NCBI RefSeq assembly: GCF_003119195.2
Contig: NZ_CP022260.1
Span: 62,001 to 126,000 of the forward strand
Origin: Azospirillum baldaniorum
Lineage (GTDB): Bacteria; Pseudomonadota; Alphaproteobacteria; Azospirillales; Azospirillaceae
Direction: 5' to 3'
Length of the DNA stretch: 64,000 nt
Shown here: one piece after another, positions 18,145-26,993 of the stretch
Numbering within the stretch: position 1 is the first letter of the stretch
Layout: every line of letters begins with the position of its first letter
The notes under the pieces: model-generated
What the model saw: only the letters and a program-made list of their open reading frames with translations
What the model was told of the DNA's origin: nothing
The model's database searches: none
Program-made: the position numbers and the translations under genes

Positions 18145-19020
18145 ATGGCCCGCCCCCAGCTTCCGCTCAACGCGCTGCGCGCCTTCGAGGCGTCGGCCCG
18201 CCATCTCAGCTTCACCCGCGCCGGGCTGGAACTGTGCGTCAGCCAAGCGGCGGTCAGCCAGCAGATCCGCACGCTGGAGGCGCGGCTCGGCGTCACCCTG
18301 TTCCGCCGCTTGCCGCGCGGCCTTGCCCTGACCGACGAGGGGGCGGCGCTGGTGCCGGTGCTGATGGACGCCTTCGAGCGCATCGGCGCGACGCTCGACC
18401 GCTTCGCCGACGGGCGTTACCACGAGGTGCTGACGGTCGGGGTGGTGGGGACCTTCGCCACGGGCTGGCTGCTGCCGCGCCTGCCGGCCTTCACCGCGGC
18501 GAACCCGGCGGTCGACCTGCGCATCCTGACCAACAACAACCGGGTCGATCTGGCCGGCGAGGGACTGGACTTCGCCATCCGCTTCGGCGACGGCTCCTGG
18601 CACGGCGTGGAGGCGGTGCCGCTGCTCGACGCCCCGCTGACCCCGCTCTGCGCTCCGGCGCTGGCGCAACGGTTGTCCGCCCCGGCGGACCTCGCGCGGG
18701 AGGTGCTGCTGCGCTCCTACCGGATCGAGGAGTGGCAGCGTTGGTTCGCGCTGGCCGGGGTGCCCTGCCCTGCCATCCGCGGTCCGGTCTTCGACTCCTC
18801 CCCCACCATCGCCGCCGCCGCCGCGATGGGCGCCGGGGTGGCGCTGCTGCCAGCACGCCTGTTCGGGCACGACCTCGCCACCGACCGACTGGTCCGCCCC
18901 TTTGCCAACGAGGTGCCGGCGGGCCGCTACTGGCTGACCCGCCTTCACTCCCGTCCCGAGACGGCGGCGATGCAGAGCTTCCGCCACTGGATCGCCGCCG
19001 CCGTCTTTGCAGAGGATTAG
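18145..19020 (+). CDS. LysR family regulator, AmpR-like, of the adjacent beta-lactamase
   Basis: 291 residues. An N-terminal winged HTH (about 5-65: LPLNALRAFEASARHLSFTRAGLELCVSQAAVSQQIRTLE) and a substrate-binding domain (about 90-285). The N terminus is close to AmpR and GcvA. In AmpR systems, cell-wall fragments (muropeptides) act as the effector and the protein switches the divergent bla gene on or off. Its last codons overlap the convergent aldo/keto reductase gene by 4 bp. Confidence 0.88.
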   Translation: MARPQLPLNALRAFEASARHLSFTRAGLELCVSQAAVSQQIRTLEARLGVTLFRRLPRGLALTDEGAALVPVLMDAFERIGATLDRFADGRYHEVLTVGVVGTFATGWLLPRLPAFTAANPAVDLRILTNNNRVDLAGEGLDFAIRFGDGSWHGVEAVPLLDAPLTPLCAPALAQRLSAPADLAREVLLRSYRIEEWQRWFALAGVPCPAIRGPVFDSSPTIAAAAAMGAGVALLPARLFGHDLATDRLVRPFANEVPAGRYWLTRLHSRPETAAMQSFRHWIAAAVFAED

Positions 19021-20003
19021 GCCGGAGTCGGCACCTGCTCCGGCAGGACGCCGGCCTGCTTCAGTTCCCGCCAGAAGTCCGCCGGGATCGGCTGCTTCAT
19101 CAGGGCCATGTTCTCCTGCACGCGCGGCGGGTTCTTGGTGCCCGGAATGACCGAGGCGACGACCGGGTGCGCCGCGCAGAATTGCAGCGCCGCCGCCCGC
19201 AGGTCCACGCCGTGCCGTTTGGCGATCTCGGCCAGACGGTCGCGCGCCGCCACCTTGTCCGGCGGAGCCTCCTGGTACTCGAAGGTCTTGCCCCCGGCGA
19301 TCAGGCCGGAGTTGTAGGGGCCGCCGACCACCACATGGACGCCGCGTTCCTGGCAGCGCGGGAACAGCGTGTCCAGCGCCGGCTGGTTCAGCAGGCTGTA
19401 GCGCCCGGCCAGCAGGAAGACGTCCGGGTCGGCGCGCTCCATCGCCATCACGCAGGGCTCCACCCGGTTGACGCCCAGACCCCAGGCTCGGATCACGCCC
19501 TCCTCGCGAAGCTGGGTCAGCGCCACCGCGGCGCCCTTCATGGCGGTATCGAACACCTCCAGCCAGCGGTCGCCGTGGGCGTCCTCCGCGCAGTCATGAA
19601 TGTAGGCGATGTCGATGCGCGCCATGCCCAGCCGTTGCAAACTGTCCTCGATGGAGCGGCGCACCCCATCGGCGGTGTAGTCGTAGTCCACCCGGAAGGG
19701 CAGCCCCTTCACGAAGGGGCCGTGTTTGCCGCCCTTGCTGGAGTCGGCGCGCAGCAGGCGACCGACCTTGGTGGACAGGACGAACTCGTCGCGCGGACGG
19801 TTGCGCAGGACATGGCCGAACCGGTGCTCCGATATGCCGGGGCCGTACTCCGGCGCCGTGTCGAAATAGCGGATGCCGGCGTCCCAGGCGGCGGCCAGCG
19901 TGGCCTCCGCCACGTCGTCTGGCACCTCCTCGAACATGTTGCCGAGCGGAGCGCCACCAAACCCGATGGGTCCGGGCGGAGCGAAATGCTTGCTGTCCGG
20001 CAT
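19017..20003 (-). CDS. Aldo/keto reductase
   Basis: 328 residues, TIM-barrel NAD(P)H oxidoreductase. Family marks are DAGIRYFDTAPEYGPGISEHRFGHVLR (catalytic Asp and Tyr), STKVGRLL, DIAYIHDC, and PVVASVIPGTKNPPRVQEN for the cofactor phosphate. It resembles the D-threo-aldose 1-dehydrogenase / pyridoxal 4-dehydrogenase branch; the exact substrate (a sugar or aldehyde) is unknown. The start at 20003 is the only good ATG. Three 13-bp direct repeats lie 60-100 bp upstream. Confidence 0.88.
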   Translation of the reverse strand: MPDSKHFAPPGPIGFGGAPLGNMFEEVPDDVAEATLAAAWDAGIRYFDTAPEYGPGISEHRFGHVLRNRPRDEFVLSTKVGRLLRADSSKGGKHGPFVKGLPFRVDYDYTADGVRRSIEDSLQRLGMARIDIAYIHDCAEDAHGDRWLEVFDTAMKGAAVALTQLREEGVIRAWGLGVNRVEPCVMAMERADPDVFLLAGRYSLLNQPALDTLFPRCQERGVHVVVGGPYNSGLIAGGKTFEYQEAPPDKVAARDRLAEIAKRHGVDLRAAALQFCAAHPVVASVIPGTKNPPRVQENMALMKQPIPADFWRELKQAGVLPEQVPTPA

Positions 20004-20345
20004 GACCGACCTCTCGTTGTTCCGTGCGTGTGCGGGATTCCAGTCTGCGCTCTGGCGGCGCTTCCCTCAACATGGGGCCTCAACGTCGGCCCTCAACATT
20101 GGGATGGTTCCGGCGTTCCCATTCGCAACTTGCCGGCGCGGGCGTGGCGATTTGCGACGCGGATGGGAGCGCGTTGGCAAATTGCAACGGTTGGGAAGGA
20201 ACAACCGCGCAGCCCACTCGGGATTTTTGCTGGGTGGAACAGCAATTGCGTGGGGATTGGGAGTTGGTACGGAATTTGAGAATGATTTGATCCGGTGCGG
20301 GCAACCGACACCGAACAAAAAATACCCCAGGCAGGACATCCCATC
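20004..20345. other. Intergenic region between aldo/keto reductase and chemoreceptor genes
   Basis: 342 bp separating divergent genes, so it should hold two promoters. I see no strong sigma-70, sigma-28 or sigma-54 consensus. The clear structure is three tandem 13-mers at 20065-20103. Small open frames here lack ribosome binding sites. Confidence 0.6.
20065..20103. repeat. Three tandem 13-bp repeats (CCTCAACrTnGGn)
   Basis: CCTCAACATGGGG, CCTCAACGTCGGC and CCTCAACATTGGG follow one another without a gap at 20065, 20078 and 20091. They sit upstream of the aldo/keto reductase gene and may be a multi-site operator; no known regulator is assigned. Confidence 0.7.
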
Positions 20346-22373
20346 ATGACCACCTCCCTTCGTGCTTTCGCCAACTTGCGCACCGCAACCAAGGTCTATA
20401 CCGGCTTCGGGGTCACGCTGGCCCTGCTGGTCACGTTGGGGGCGGTTTCCTGGAGTGGCCTTCGGTCCAACGATGCGGCGCTGCGCAGCTACGCGGCGCA
20501 GTCCGACATCACGGTGACGTTGGGAGAGGCCGATACCGCGCTGTCCGACGCGCTGGGGGCGGCGGCGGAGTTTCTCGTTTCCGGCGCGGACGGTGCTGCC
20601 AACCGCTTTCGCGCGACAGCCGGGGACTTCCGCCGGCAGTTGGACAAGGCGGCCCCCGGTATCCGCGACGGCGCCGACCGCCAGGCGGTGGAGGAGATCC
20701 GCGGGCTGGAACGGGACTTCCTGACCGGCTTCGACCGGCTGGTCGCCCTGCGCACCGAACGGGACGGCATCGTCGCGGAGGTCGTGAACAAGCTGGGGGC
20801 CGACATCCGTCGGACGTTGAGCGATCTGGTGACGGCCGAACGGCAGACCGGCAATCTGGACCGCACCGTTCAGGCGGCGGGCGTCAGCGAGCAGTATCTG
20901 CTGGTGCGCGTTCTGGTCGCCCGCTTCGTGACCGAGACGAAGCCCGAGGATCTGGTCCGCATCCGCCAGGATCTGGCGGCGGTGGCCGCCGACGTCGAAG
21001 ACGAAGCCAAGGGCTGGGCCGATTCCCCGGGTGCTGCCAAGCGCTCCGAGCTGCTTGCCAAGCTGCCGCGCTACACCGCCGGCATCGAGCGCATCGCCGC
21101 CATCGCCGAGGAGATGACGCGCGTCAACGCCGACACGCTGACCCGCGCCGGAGCCCAGATCAATGGGAAGATCGGGTCGATCCGCCAGCACTCCACTGAG
21201 GTCCTGAAGGGGCTGGAGGTCAGCGCCGCCGCCGCAGTGACCGCCGCCGAGCGGCAAGGCGCCGCGGTGACCGCCGCCGCGGTGGCGCTGGGCCTGCTGT
21301 TGGCCTGGATGATCTCGCGGGCGATCACCCGCCCGCTCGGCGCCATCACCGGGGCGATGGGCCGGCTGGCCGAGGGCGACCGTACGGTGCAGGTGGACGA
21401 GGGGTGGCGAAAGGACGAGATCGGGGCGCTGGCCCGTGCGCTCCAGGTCTTCAAGGCGAACGCCGAGGAGATGGAGCGCATGCGCAAGGCCCAGGAGGAG
21501 GCCGAACGCCAAGCCGCCGAGCAGCGCCGCGCCACCATGATCCGCATGGCCGACACCTTCGAGGCGACCGTCCAAGGCATCGTCGAGGCGGTGGCGAGCG
21601 CCGCCGGCGGCATGAACAACGCCGCCAGCACCCTGTCCGGCACCGCGGCGGACGCCAGCGAGCGCTCGCTGCTGGTTGCCTCCGCCTCCGAGGAGGCGTC
21701 GGCCAATGTGCAGACCGTCGCCAGCGCGACGGAGGAGTTGTCGGCCTCCATCGCCGAGATCGGCCAGCAGGTGGAGATCTCCACCCGCATCGCCGGGCAG
21801 GCGGTGACGGATGCGGAGGGTGCCGACCGCACCATGCGCGCCCTGGTCACCGCCGCCGAGCAGATCGGGCAGGTGGTGGAGATCATCAGCGGCATCGCCG
21901 CCCAGACCAACCTGCTGGCGCTGAACGCGACCATCGAGGCCGCCCGCGCCGGCGAGGCCGGCAAGGGCTTCGCCGTGGTGGCGGGCGAGGTGAAGGCGCT
22001 GGCCAACCAGACCGCCAAGGCGACCGACGAGATCCAGTCGAAGGTGCAGGAGATCCAGCAGACCACCGGCGGCGCGCAGAAGGCCATCGGCAGCATCGGC
22101 CAGACCATCGGCCGGATGAGCGAGATCGCCACCACCATCGCCGCCGCCATCGAGGAGCAGGCCGCCGCCACCCGCGAGATCGCCAGCAGCGTGTCCCAGG
22201 CTGCCCAGGGGACGGAGGAGGTGTCGCGCAACATCGCCGGCGTCAGCACGGCGGTGTCGGAGACCGGCAGCGCCGCCAGCCATGTCCACGGCACGTCGGA
22301 GGAGTTGGCCGCCGAGGCCGAGCGCCTGCGCAGCGAGGTGCGCAGCTTCATCGCCACCGTCCGGGCCGCCTGA
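20346..22373 (+). CDS. Methyl-accepting chemotaxis protein
   Basis: 675 residues. First membrane segment at about 18-37, a periplasmic sensor of about 265 residues rich in helix, second membrane segment at about 306-328, HAMP domain, then the cytoplasmic signalling domain with the conserved hairpin tip [45 protein letters not shown] (about 515-560). It senses an unknown chemical and controls CheA. The ATG at 20346 (AGGA upstream) gives [11 protein letters not shown]; a 17-codon upstream extension is not needed. No che genes lie nearby. Confidence 0.94.
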   Translation: MTTSLRAFANLRTATKVYTGFGVTLALLVTLGAVSWSGLRSNDAALRSYAAQSDITVTLGEADTALSDALGAAAEFLVSGADGAANRFRATAGDFRRQLDKAAPGIRDGADRQAVEEIRGLERDFLTGFDRLVALRTERDGIVAEVVNKLGADIRRTLSDLVTAERQTGNLDRTVQAAGVSEQYLLVRVLVARFVTETKPEDLVRIRQDLAAVAADVEDEAKGWADSPGAAKRSELLAKLPRYTAGIERIAAIAEEMTRVNADTLTRAGAQINGKIGSIRQHSTEVLKGLEVSAAAAVTAAERQGAAVTAAAVALGLLLAWMISRAITRPLGAITGAMGRLAEGDRTVQVDEGWRKDEIGALARALQVFKANAEEMERMRKAQEEAERQAAEQRRATMIRMADTFEATVQGIVEAVASAAGGMNNAASTLSGTAADASERSLLVASASEEASANVQTVASATEELSASIAEIGQQVEISTRIAGQAVTDAEGADRTMRALVTAAEQIGQVVEIISGIAAQTNLLALNATIEAARAGEAGKGFAVVAGEVKALANQTAKATDEIQSKVQEIQQTTGGAQKAIGSIGQTIGRMSEIATTIAAAIEEQAAATREIASSVSQAAQGTEEVSRNIAGVSTAVSETGSAASHVHGTSEELAAEAERLRSEVRSFIATVRAA

Positions 22374-22502
22374 TCCGGCGGGATGAGGGGATCACCGCTT
22401 GTTCCGGTTCCCCTTCGCCGGAAGGGTGGTAGGCTGAACCGAGGCGTCTGAGGGTCGGGCGTCTCGGTTGGATGCTTTGATTGAGCGGCCGGATGGTCGG
22501 TC

Positions 22503-23642
22503 ATGGCGAAACGGATCTTCCCAAGGACCGCCTCTGCTTTCGTCCGGCGCTTCGCCGGACTGGCCGGGGGCTACTGGTCGGGGCGGGACCGCTGGTCGGT
22601 GTGGCTGCTGGGGGCGGCCCTGCTGGCCCTGACGGTGGCGCAGGTGTCGGTCCCGGTCATGATGAACCTGTGGAGCCAGCGCCTGTTCGACGCGCTGGAG
22701 CAGCGGGCGATGGACCGCCTGCCGGTAATGGTCGCGGCGGCCGGCGGCATCCTGCTCTACAACATCGCCGTCACCGTGGCGCATCTGTGGGTGAAGCGGC
22801 GCCTCCAGTTCGGCTGGCGGGCGTGGCTGACCCGGCGGCTGGTCGGCGCGTGGGTGTCGGACGGGCGGGAACAGGCCCTCCCCTCCCGCCCCGGCGACCA
22901 TGACAATCCGGACGGGCGCATCGCCGAGGACGTCCGCATCGTCACCGAACTCGCTGTCGATCTCGGCCATTCGTTGACCTACTGCCTGTTGCTGCTGGTG
23001 AGTTTCGCCAGCATCCTGTGGCGGCTCTCCGGGGTGGCGCCGGTCGCGTTCGGCGGCGTGAGCCTTGCGGTGCCCGGCCATTTGCTTCTCCTCGCCTTGG
23101 CTTTTGCCGCCGCCGGGACCACCGCGGCCATCGCCGTCGCCCGGCCGCTGGTCCGCGCGGCGGAGCGCCGGCAGGGGCTGGAGGCCGATTTCCGTTTCGG
23201 CTTGGCACGGGTTCGCGAGAACGCTTCGGTCATCGCCCGGCAGCGCGGCGAGGCCGTGGAGCGCGGCCGCATGTCCCTGCTGTTCGACGGGGTGCGCCGC
23301 GGCTGGGAGCGGCAGACCGGCGCGCTGGTCCGTGTGATGGCCTTCGGCGCGTCCTATTCGGTGCTGTCCGCGGTCTTTCCCATTCTGGTGGTGGCGCCCC
23401 GCTACGCCGCGGGAGCCATCACGCTGGGGGTGATGATGCAGACCGCGCAGGCCTTCCAGCAAGCCGTCGCAGCGCTGTCCTGGCCCATCGACAATCTGGC
23501 GACCGTCGCCCAGTGGACGGCCTCGGTCGAGCGCGTACTGGGGCTGAAGGAGGCGCTGGACGGGATCACCCCCTTGCCCCCGGTCAAGGCGCCCGCTCCC
23601 GACCTCCTGTCCGATGGCGGCAACACCGCGCGGAAACGGTGA
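22503..23642 (+). CDS. ABC_membrane_2 / SbmA-like transmembrane protein lacking an ATPase domain
   Basis: 379 residues with about six membrane segments. The DNPDGRIAEDVRIVTELAVDL motif is the hallmark of the ABC_membrane_2 family (YddA, SbmA/BacA, ABCD). YddA-type members carry an ATPase domain after the membrane part; here the protein stops soon after TASVERVLGLKEAL and no Walker motifs follow in any frame before the next gene. It is therefore either an SbmA/BacA-like peptide importer driven by proton gradient, or the remains of a longer transporter that ended early. The weak ribosome binding site leaves the start uncertain. Confidence 0.78.
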   Translation: MAKRIFPRTASAFVRRFAGLAGGYWSGRDRWSVWLLGAALLALTVAQVSVPVMMNLWSQRLFDALEQRAMDRLPVMVAAAGGILLYNIAVTVAHLWVKRRLQFGWRAWLTRRLVGAWVSDGREQALPSRPGDHDNPDGRIAEDVRIVTELAVDLGHSLTYCLLLLVSFASILWRLSGVAPVAFGGVSLAVPGHLLLLALAFAAAGTTAAIAVARPLVRAAERRQGLEADFRFGLARVRENASVIARQRGEAVERGRMSLLFDGVRRGWERQTGALVRVMAFGASYSVLSAVFPILVVAPRYAAGAITLGVMMQTAQAFQQAVAALSWPIDNLATVAQWTASVERVLGLKEALDGITPLPPVKAPAPDLLSDGGNTARKR

Positions 23643-23662
23643 GACGGTCCGGCACTTTCCGT

Positions 23663-23693
23663 TTGACCTCAACTTAGCTTGAGGTTCTATCCT
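23663..23693 (+). promoter_or_regulatory. SoxR-type promoter of the HPP-CBS gene
   Basis: The 18-bp palindrome CCTCAACTTAGCTTGAGG (23667-23684) matches the SoxR box CCTCAAGTTAACTTGAGG at 16 of 18 positions. It sits between a -35 TTGACC (23663) and a -10 TATCCT (23688) spaced 19 bp apart, the long spacing that MerR-family activators such as SoxR correct by twisting DNA. Confidence 0.75.
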
Positions 23694-23731
23694 GCCGCCG
23701 CACGCCGAAACCTTGGGAGGGACCGGGCCGA

Positions 23732-24916
23732 ATGCACCGCGAGATACGGCATCTGCTGCGCCGCTGGAAAATCACTCTGCTGAGGAAACGCGAAAACCGC
23801 CGCCGCCTTGCCCTGTTCAGGCCCATCCTGCCCGGTGCGAACCTGAAGGACCGGTTGATTGCCTGCTGCGGGGCCATGCTCGGCCTCGCCGCGACGGGCC
23901 TGCTCTGCCACAACCTGCTGACCCACATCACCAGCGCGCCCGCCCTGGTGGCGCCGATGGGAGCGTCGGCGGTTCTGCTGTTCGCGGTGCCGGCCAGCCC
24001 GCTCGCCCAGCCCTGGTCGATCATCGGCGGAAACACCCTGTCGGCGCTGGTCGGGGTGATGGTGGCGGCGCTGATCCCCGACCCGATGCTGGCCGGCGGC
24101 GTGGCGGTGGCGCTGGCCATCGCGACCATGTCGATGACGCGCTGTCTGCACCCGCCGGGCGGCGCCGCCGCGCTGACCGCGGTGATCGGTGGGCCGGCGA
24201 TCGCGGCGTCGGGAATGCAGTTCGTGTTCTATCCGGTGGCCGTCAATTCTATCCTGCTGGTGCTGGCGGGCTGGACGTTCCATCGCTTCTCCGGCCATTC
24301 CTACCCGCACCGGGCGCCGCCCAAGCCGGCCAACAGCCATGGCACCGCCGATCCGCCCGCCCGGACGCGCGCCGGCTTGACCGCCGATGACCTGGACGAG
24401 GCGATCCGCGAACTGGGGGAGGCGCTGGACGTCAACCGCGACGACCTGAGCGCCCTTCTGGAGAAGGCGGAGCTTCACGCCATGGAGCGGATGCATGGCG
24501 GGATCACCTGCGGCGACATCATGTCCCGCGACGTGGTGACGGTGAGCGCAGAGGCTCATCCCGAGGTGGCACGCGCGCGGCTGATCGAGCACAGCTTCCG
24601 CACCCTGCCGGTGGTCGACCGGCGCAACGTGGTGGTCGGTCTGGTCGGGCACGCGCATCTGGTTGGCAACGCTGCGACGGTGGCCGCGGTGATGGCCCCG
24701 CCGGTGACCGCCGGCCCGGAAACCCCGGCCTTCCGCCTGCTCGGCCCACTGTCGGACGAGAGCACGCACGAGGTCGCCATCGTGGATGGGAGCGGCGGAC
24801 TGCTGGGGGTGGTGACCCAGACGGACCTGCTGCTGGTGATGGCCCGCACGAACCTGCTGCAATCGTTGGACAGCGCCCGGAGCCCGGCCGCGCTGGTGGC
24901 GCCGGCAAGCCGCTGA
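23732..24916 (+). CDS. HPP family membrane protein with C-terminal CBS domains
   Basis: 394 residues. The HPP membrane region (about 45-195) has four to five membrane segments with MSMTRCLHPPGGAAALTAVIGG, the motif that names the family. A pair of CBS domains (about 255-380: GDIMSRDVVTVSAEAHPEVARARLIEHSFRTLPVVDRRNVVVGLV) may bind adenine nucleotides. HPP proteins of plants and cyanobacteria carry nitrite; the role here is not known. ATG at 23732 with GGGAGGGA upstream. The promoter carries a SoxR-type box, so expression likely rises with redox-cycling compounds (inference). Confidence 0.85.
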   Translation: MHREIRHLLRRWKITLLRKRENRRRLALFRPILPGANLKDRLIACCGAMLGLAATGLLCHNLLTHITSAPALVAPMGASAVLLFAVPASPLAQPWSIIGGNTLSALVGVMVAALIPDPMLAGGVAVALAIATMSMTRCLHPPGGAAALTAVIGGPAIAASGMQFVFYPVAVNSILLVLAGWTFHRFSGHSYPHRAPPKPANSHGTADPPARTRAGLTADDLDEAIRELGEALDVNRDDLSALLEKAELHAMERMHGGITCGDIMSRDVVTVSAEAHPEVARARLIEHSFRTLPVVDRRNVVVGLVGHAHLVGNAATVAAVMAPPVTAGPETPAFRLLGPLSDESTHEVAIVDGSGGLLGVVTQTDLLLVMARTNLLQSLDSARSPAALVAPASR

Positions 24917-24931
24917 ACCGCAAAGGCAGTC

Positions 24932-24973
24932 ACGGCTCCGCGAGAAAATTTTCTCGCGGAGCCGTCTTTTTTT
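24932..24973 (+). terminator. Perfect 34-bp palindrome with T-run: terminator of the HPP gene and possible centromere site
   Basis: Bases 24932-24965 form an uninterrupted palindrome centred on AAAATTTT and followed by seven T residues, a classic intrinsic terminator 16 bp after the HPP stop. Its middle, CGAGAAAATTTTCTCG (24941-24956), recurs exactly at 26996-27011 on the other side of parAB, so it may also serve partition. Confidence 0.8.
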
Positions 24974-25868
24974 ACTCCCCCCCCCTGCCCTTCCCGGCGT
25001 TCGGACCGGCGTTCAGGATCGCGTCGATGTCGTCGCGGATCGCGCGGAGCGTCTCGCGGTCGATGTCCGCCAACGCCAAACCCTGTTCACGGACGCTGGC
25101 GACGGCTTGGCGCGCCCCGAACACCACCTTCGCCAGCGGCTTCGGCAGGGCGCTGCCGGTCGGAACCGCGTTGCTGCGGGGCTTTGCCGCCACGGGCGCC
25201 GGAGTCTCCTCGTCGGCGGACCGCCGGGTCATCTCATTGACCAGCGCGTCCCAGCCGCGCAGCTGCTCCCCCTCCCCTTTCAGCCGGGCGATCTCCACCA
25301 GCCGGTAGCGCGCCGGGCGGTGCAACGGGTATTCGTCGCGGATGCGCTGCGGCAGGCGGCTGATGAGGAGCGCGCGGGAAATGTCCACCCGGTCCTTGCC
25401 GACGATCCGCCCGACGTCCTCCTGCCGGTAGCCGTGGCGCTCCATCAGCCGGGCGTAGGCGTCGCCCTCCTCGAAGGGCGACAGGTCGGCGCGGACGACG
25501 TTCTCGATCAGCGCCAGCTCGTCCGACGCGCCGGTGACGGTGACGGCGTAGATGGTCGGGTGGCCGAGCGAGCGAACGGCGCGGAAGCGCCGCTCCCCGA
25601 AGACAAGCTGGAAGCGGCCGTCGCTCAACTGCTGCACGCCGACCGGTTGGGCCAGCCCATGCTGCGCGATGGAGGATTTCAGCGCCTCCATGTCCGTCTC
25701 GTCGAAATGGCGGCGCGGCTGGTCGGGGTTGGTGACGATGCGGCCGACGTCGATCTCCACGACGACCGGGCCGCGGCGGTTGAAGCCCTGCCCGTCCTCA
25801 CGGGCTTGACGCTCAGCCGCGGCCGTGGTCAGCACGCCGGTGTTCGTCCGGGCCAGTTTACGCGACAT
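24972..25868 (-). CDS. parB: ParB/RepB-type partition protein
   Basis: 298 residues. A ParB N-terminal domain (about 38-125: IVTNPDQPRRHFDETDMEALKSSIAQHGLAQPVGV, FGERRFRAVRSLG, IENVVRADLSPFEEGDAY) carries the CTP-binding GERR-type box. An HTH region follows (GYRQEDVGRIVGKDRVDISRALLISRLP, about 145-175). The C terminus is a probable dimer domain. It binds centromere DNA and works with ParA to segregate the replicon. It overlaps parA by 11 bp and has a strong GGAGGTGATGG ribosome binding site inside parA. Its stop falls next to the terminator palindrome. Confidence 0.93.
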   Translation of the reverse strand: MSRKLARTNTGVLTTAAAERQAREDGQGFNRRGPVVVEIDVGRIVTNPDQPRRHFDETDMEALKSSIAQHGLAQPVGVQQLSDGRFQLVFGERRFRAVRSLGHPTIYAVTVTGASDELALIENVVRADLSPFEEGDAYARLMERHGYRQEDVGRIVGKDRVDISRALLISRLPQRIRDEYPLHRPARYRLVEIARLKGEGEQLRGWDALVNEMTRRSADEETPAPVAAKPRSNAVPTGSALPKPLAKVVFGARQAVASVREQGLALADIDRETLRAIRDDIDAILNAGPNAGKGRGGE

Positions 25869-26892
25869 GGGCCATCACCTCCGGCATGCGGGTACGTTCC
25901 TGGATCAGCGCGTCGGCGACGGCCTGATAGACCTCGTAGCCCGGCGCGTCCGGCACCGCCTCCAGCGCGGCGCGCCCGGCGGCCACCGCCTGGGCGTAGA
26001 CGGTCGCCCGCGGGATCGGGCCGAAGACGCGCAGCTTCGCGCCGAACAGGTTGCGGATGTCGTCCAGCGACGCCTGGTCCTGGGTCAGCCGCGCGTTGAA
26101 CATCGTCGGCAGAATGCCGAGCACGCTGACCCCCGGGTTGGCCCGGCGGCGGATCATGTCCAGGTTCTCCAGCAGGAATTCCACGCCGGCGACGCTCAAC
26201 ATCTCCGTCTGGCAGGGAATGGCGACGGTGTTGGCGGCGGTCAGCGCGTTGCGCGCCAGCATGCCGAAATGCGGCGGGGTGTCGACGAAGATGAAATCGT
26301 AGCTCTGCCGCGCCCCGCCATCCAGGCATTCGCGGAGTGCGCAATCCCCCGAGGACTGGCTTTGCAGCTCGGCCTCTGCGTCGCCCAGCCGCATGCCGCT
26401 GGGGATCACGTCCAGCCCGCTGTCGGTGGTTACGATGTAGTCGCTGAGGTCGAACCCTTTCCCCCGCGATTTCAGCGCCTCCACCGACGCCTTCAGCGCG
26501 TAGTAGAGGGTTTTCTCCTCGCGCTCGCGCTCGATGGAGTTGATGCCGAGATGGATGGTGGCGTTGGCCTGCGGGTCCGCGTCGATCAGCAGCACCTTGA
26601 AGTGCCGGGCGAGCAGGGTGGCCGTGTTGACGGTGAAGGCCGTCTTGCCCACGCCGCCTTTGCGGTTGGCCGCGGCACAGATCAGCGCCGGGCCATGCTG
26701 CGTCACCGTTCCGATCTTCTCCTGCAACAGCAGAGAAATGACCGGGGCGGGGATCTTTTCGCTGCCGTTCTCCCAGCGCGAGATCTTTGCCTTGTCGTAT
26801 TTTCGGCCGAGCTTTTCGTTCAGCCAAGCCGCGAAATCCGGCTGGTTCAGCGTCCGGCCTTCCCGGAACGCCTTGATGTCCTCGCCGCGCAT
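25858..26892 (-). CDS. parA: ParA partition ATPase with fused N-terminal HTH
   Basis: 344 residues. Residues 1-55 form a Cro/C1-like HTH (AWLNEKLGRKYDKAKISRWENGSEKIP). The ATPase has a deviant Walker A KGGVGKT (78-84) with the extra Lys of ParA proteins, LLIDADPQANAT, and Walker B FIFVDTPP. Large ParA proteins with an HTH (type Ia, as in P1 and F) usually repress their own promoter. A 13-bp perfect inverted repeat lies 63 bp upstream of the start. First gene of parAB; such a pair marks a plasmid or secondary chromosome. Confidence 0.93.
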   Translation of the reverse strand: MRGEDIKAFREGRTLNQPDFAAWLNEKLGRKYDKAKISRWENGSEKIPAPVISLLLQEKIGTVTQHGPALICAAANRKGGVGKTAFTVNTATLLARHFKVLLIDADPQANATIHLGINSIEREREEKTLYYALKASVEALKSRGKGFDLSDYIVTTDSGLDVIPSGMRLGDAEAELQSQSSGDCALRECLDGGARQSYDFIFVDTPPHFGMLARNALTAANTVAIPCQTEMLSVAGVEFLLENLDMIRRRANPGVSVLGILPTMFNARLTQDQASLDDIRNLFGAKLRVFGPIPRATVYAQAVAAGRAALEAVPDAPGYEVYQAVADALIQERTRMPEVMAHVA

Positions 26893-26954
26893 GGTTCATT
26901 CCCCTGCCTTGCCCCGAGGCCACTTTTGCGCGGCGCCTGAGTGCGGTCAAGCCG

Positions 26955-26993
26955 GAATGTTGACTCCGGGGCAGGGGAGGGGAGTCAACATTC
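26955..26993. promoter_or_regulatory. Candidate ParA autoregulatory operator: 13-bp inverted repeat
   Basis: GAATGTTGACTCC (26955-26967) and its exact reverse complement GGAGTCAACATTC (26981-26993) are separated by 13 bp, upstream of parA. On the minus strand one arm supplies a TTGACT that could be the -35 box, so binding would block RNA polymerase. Confidence 0.65.

Noticed and set aside
20160-20200. Sigma-54 promoter (TTGGCAAATTGCAAC) before the chemoreceptor gene
   Set aside because: GG and GC are not 10 bp apart as sigma-54 requires.
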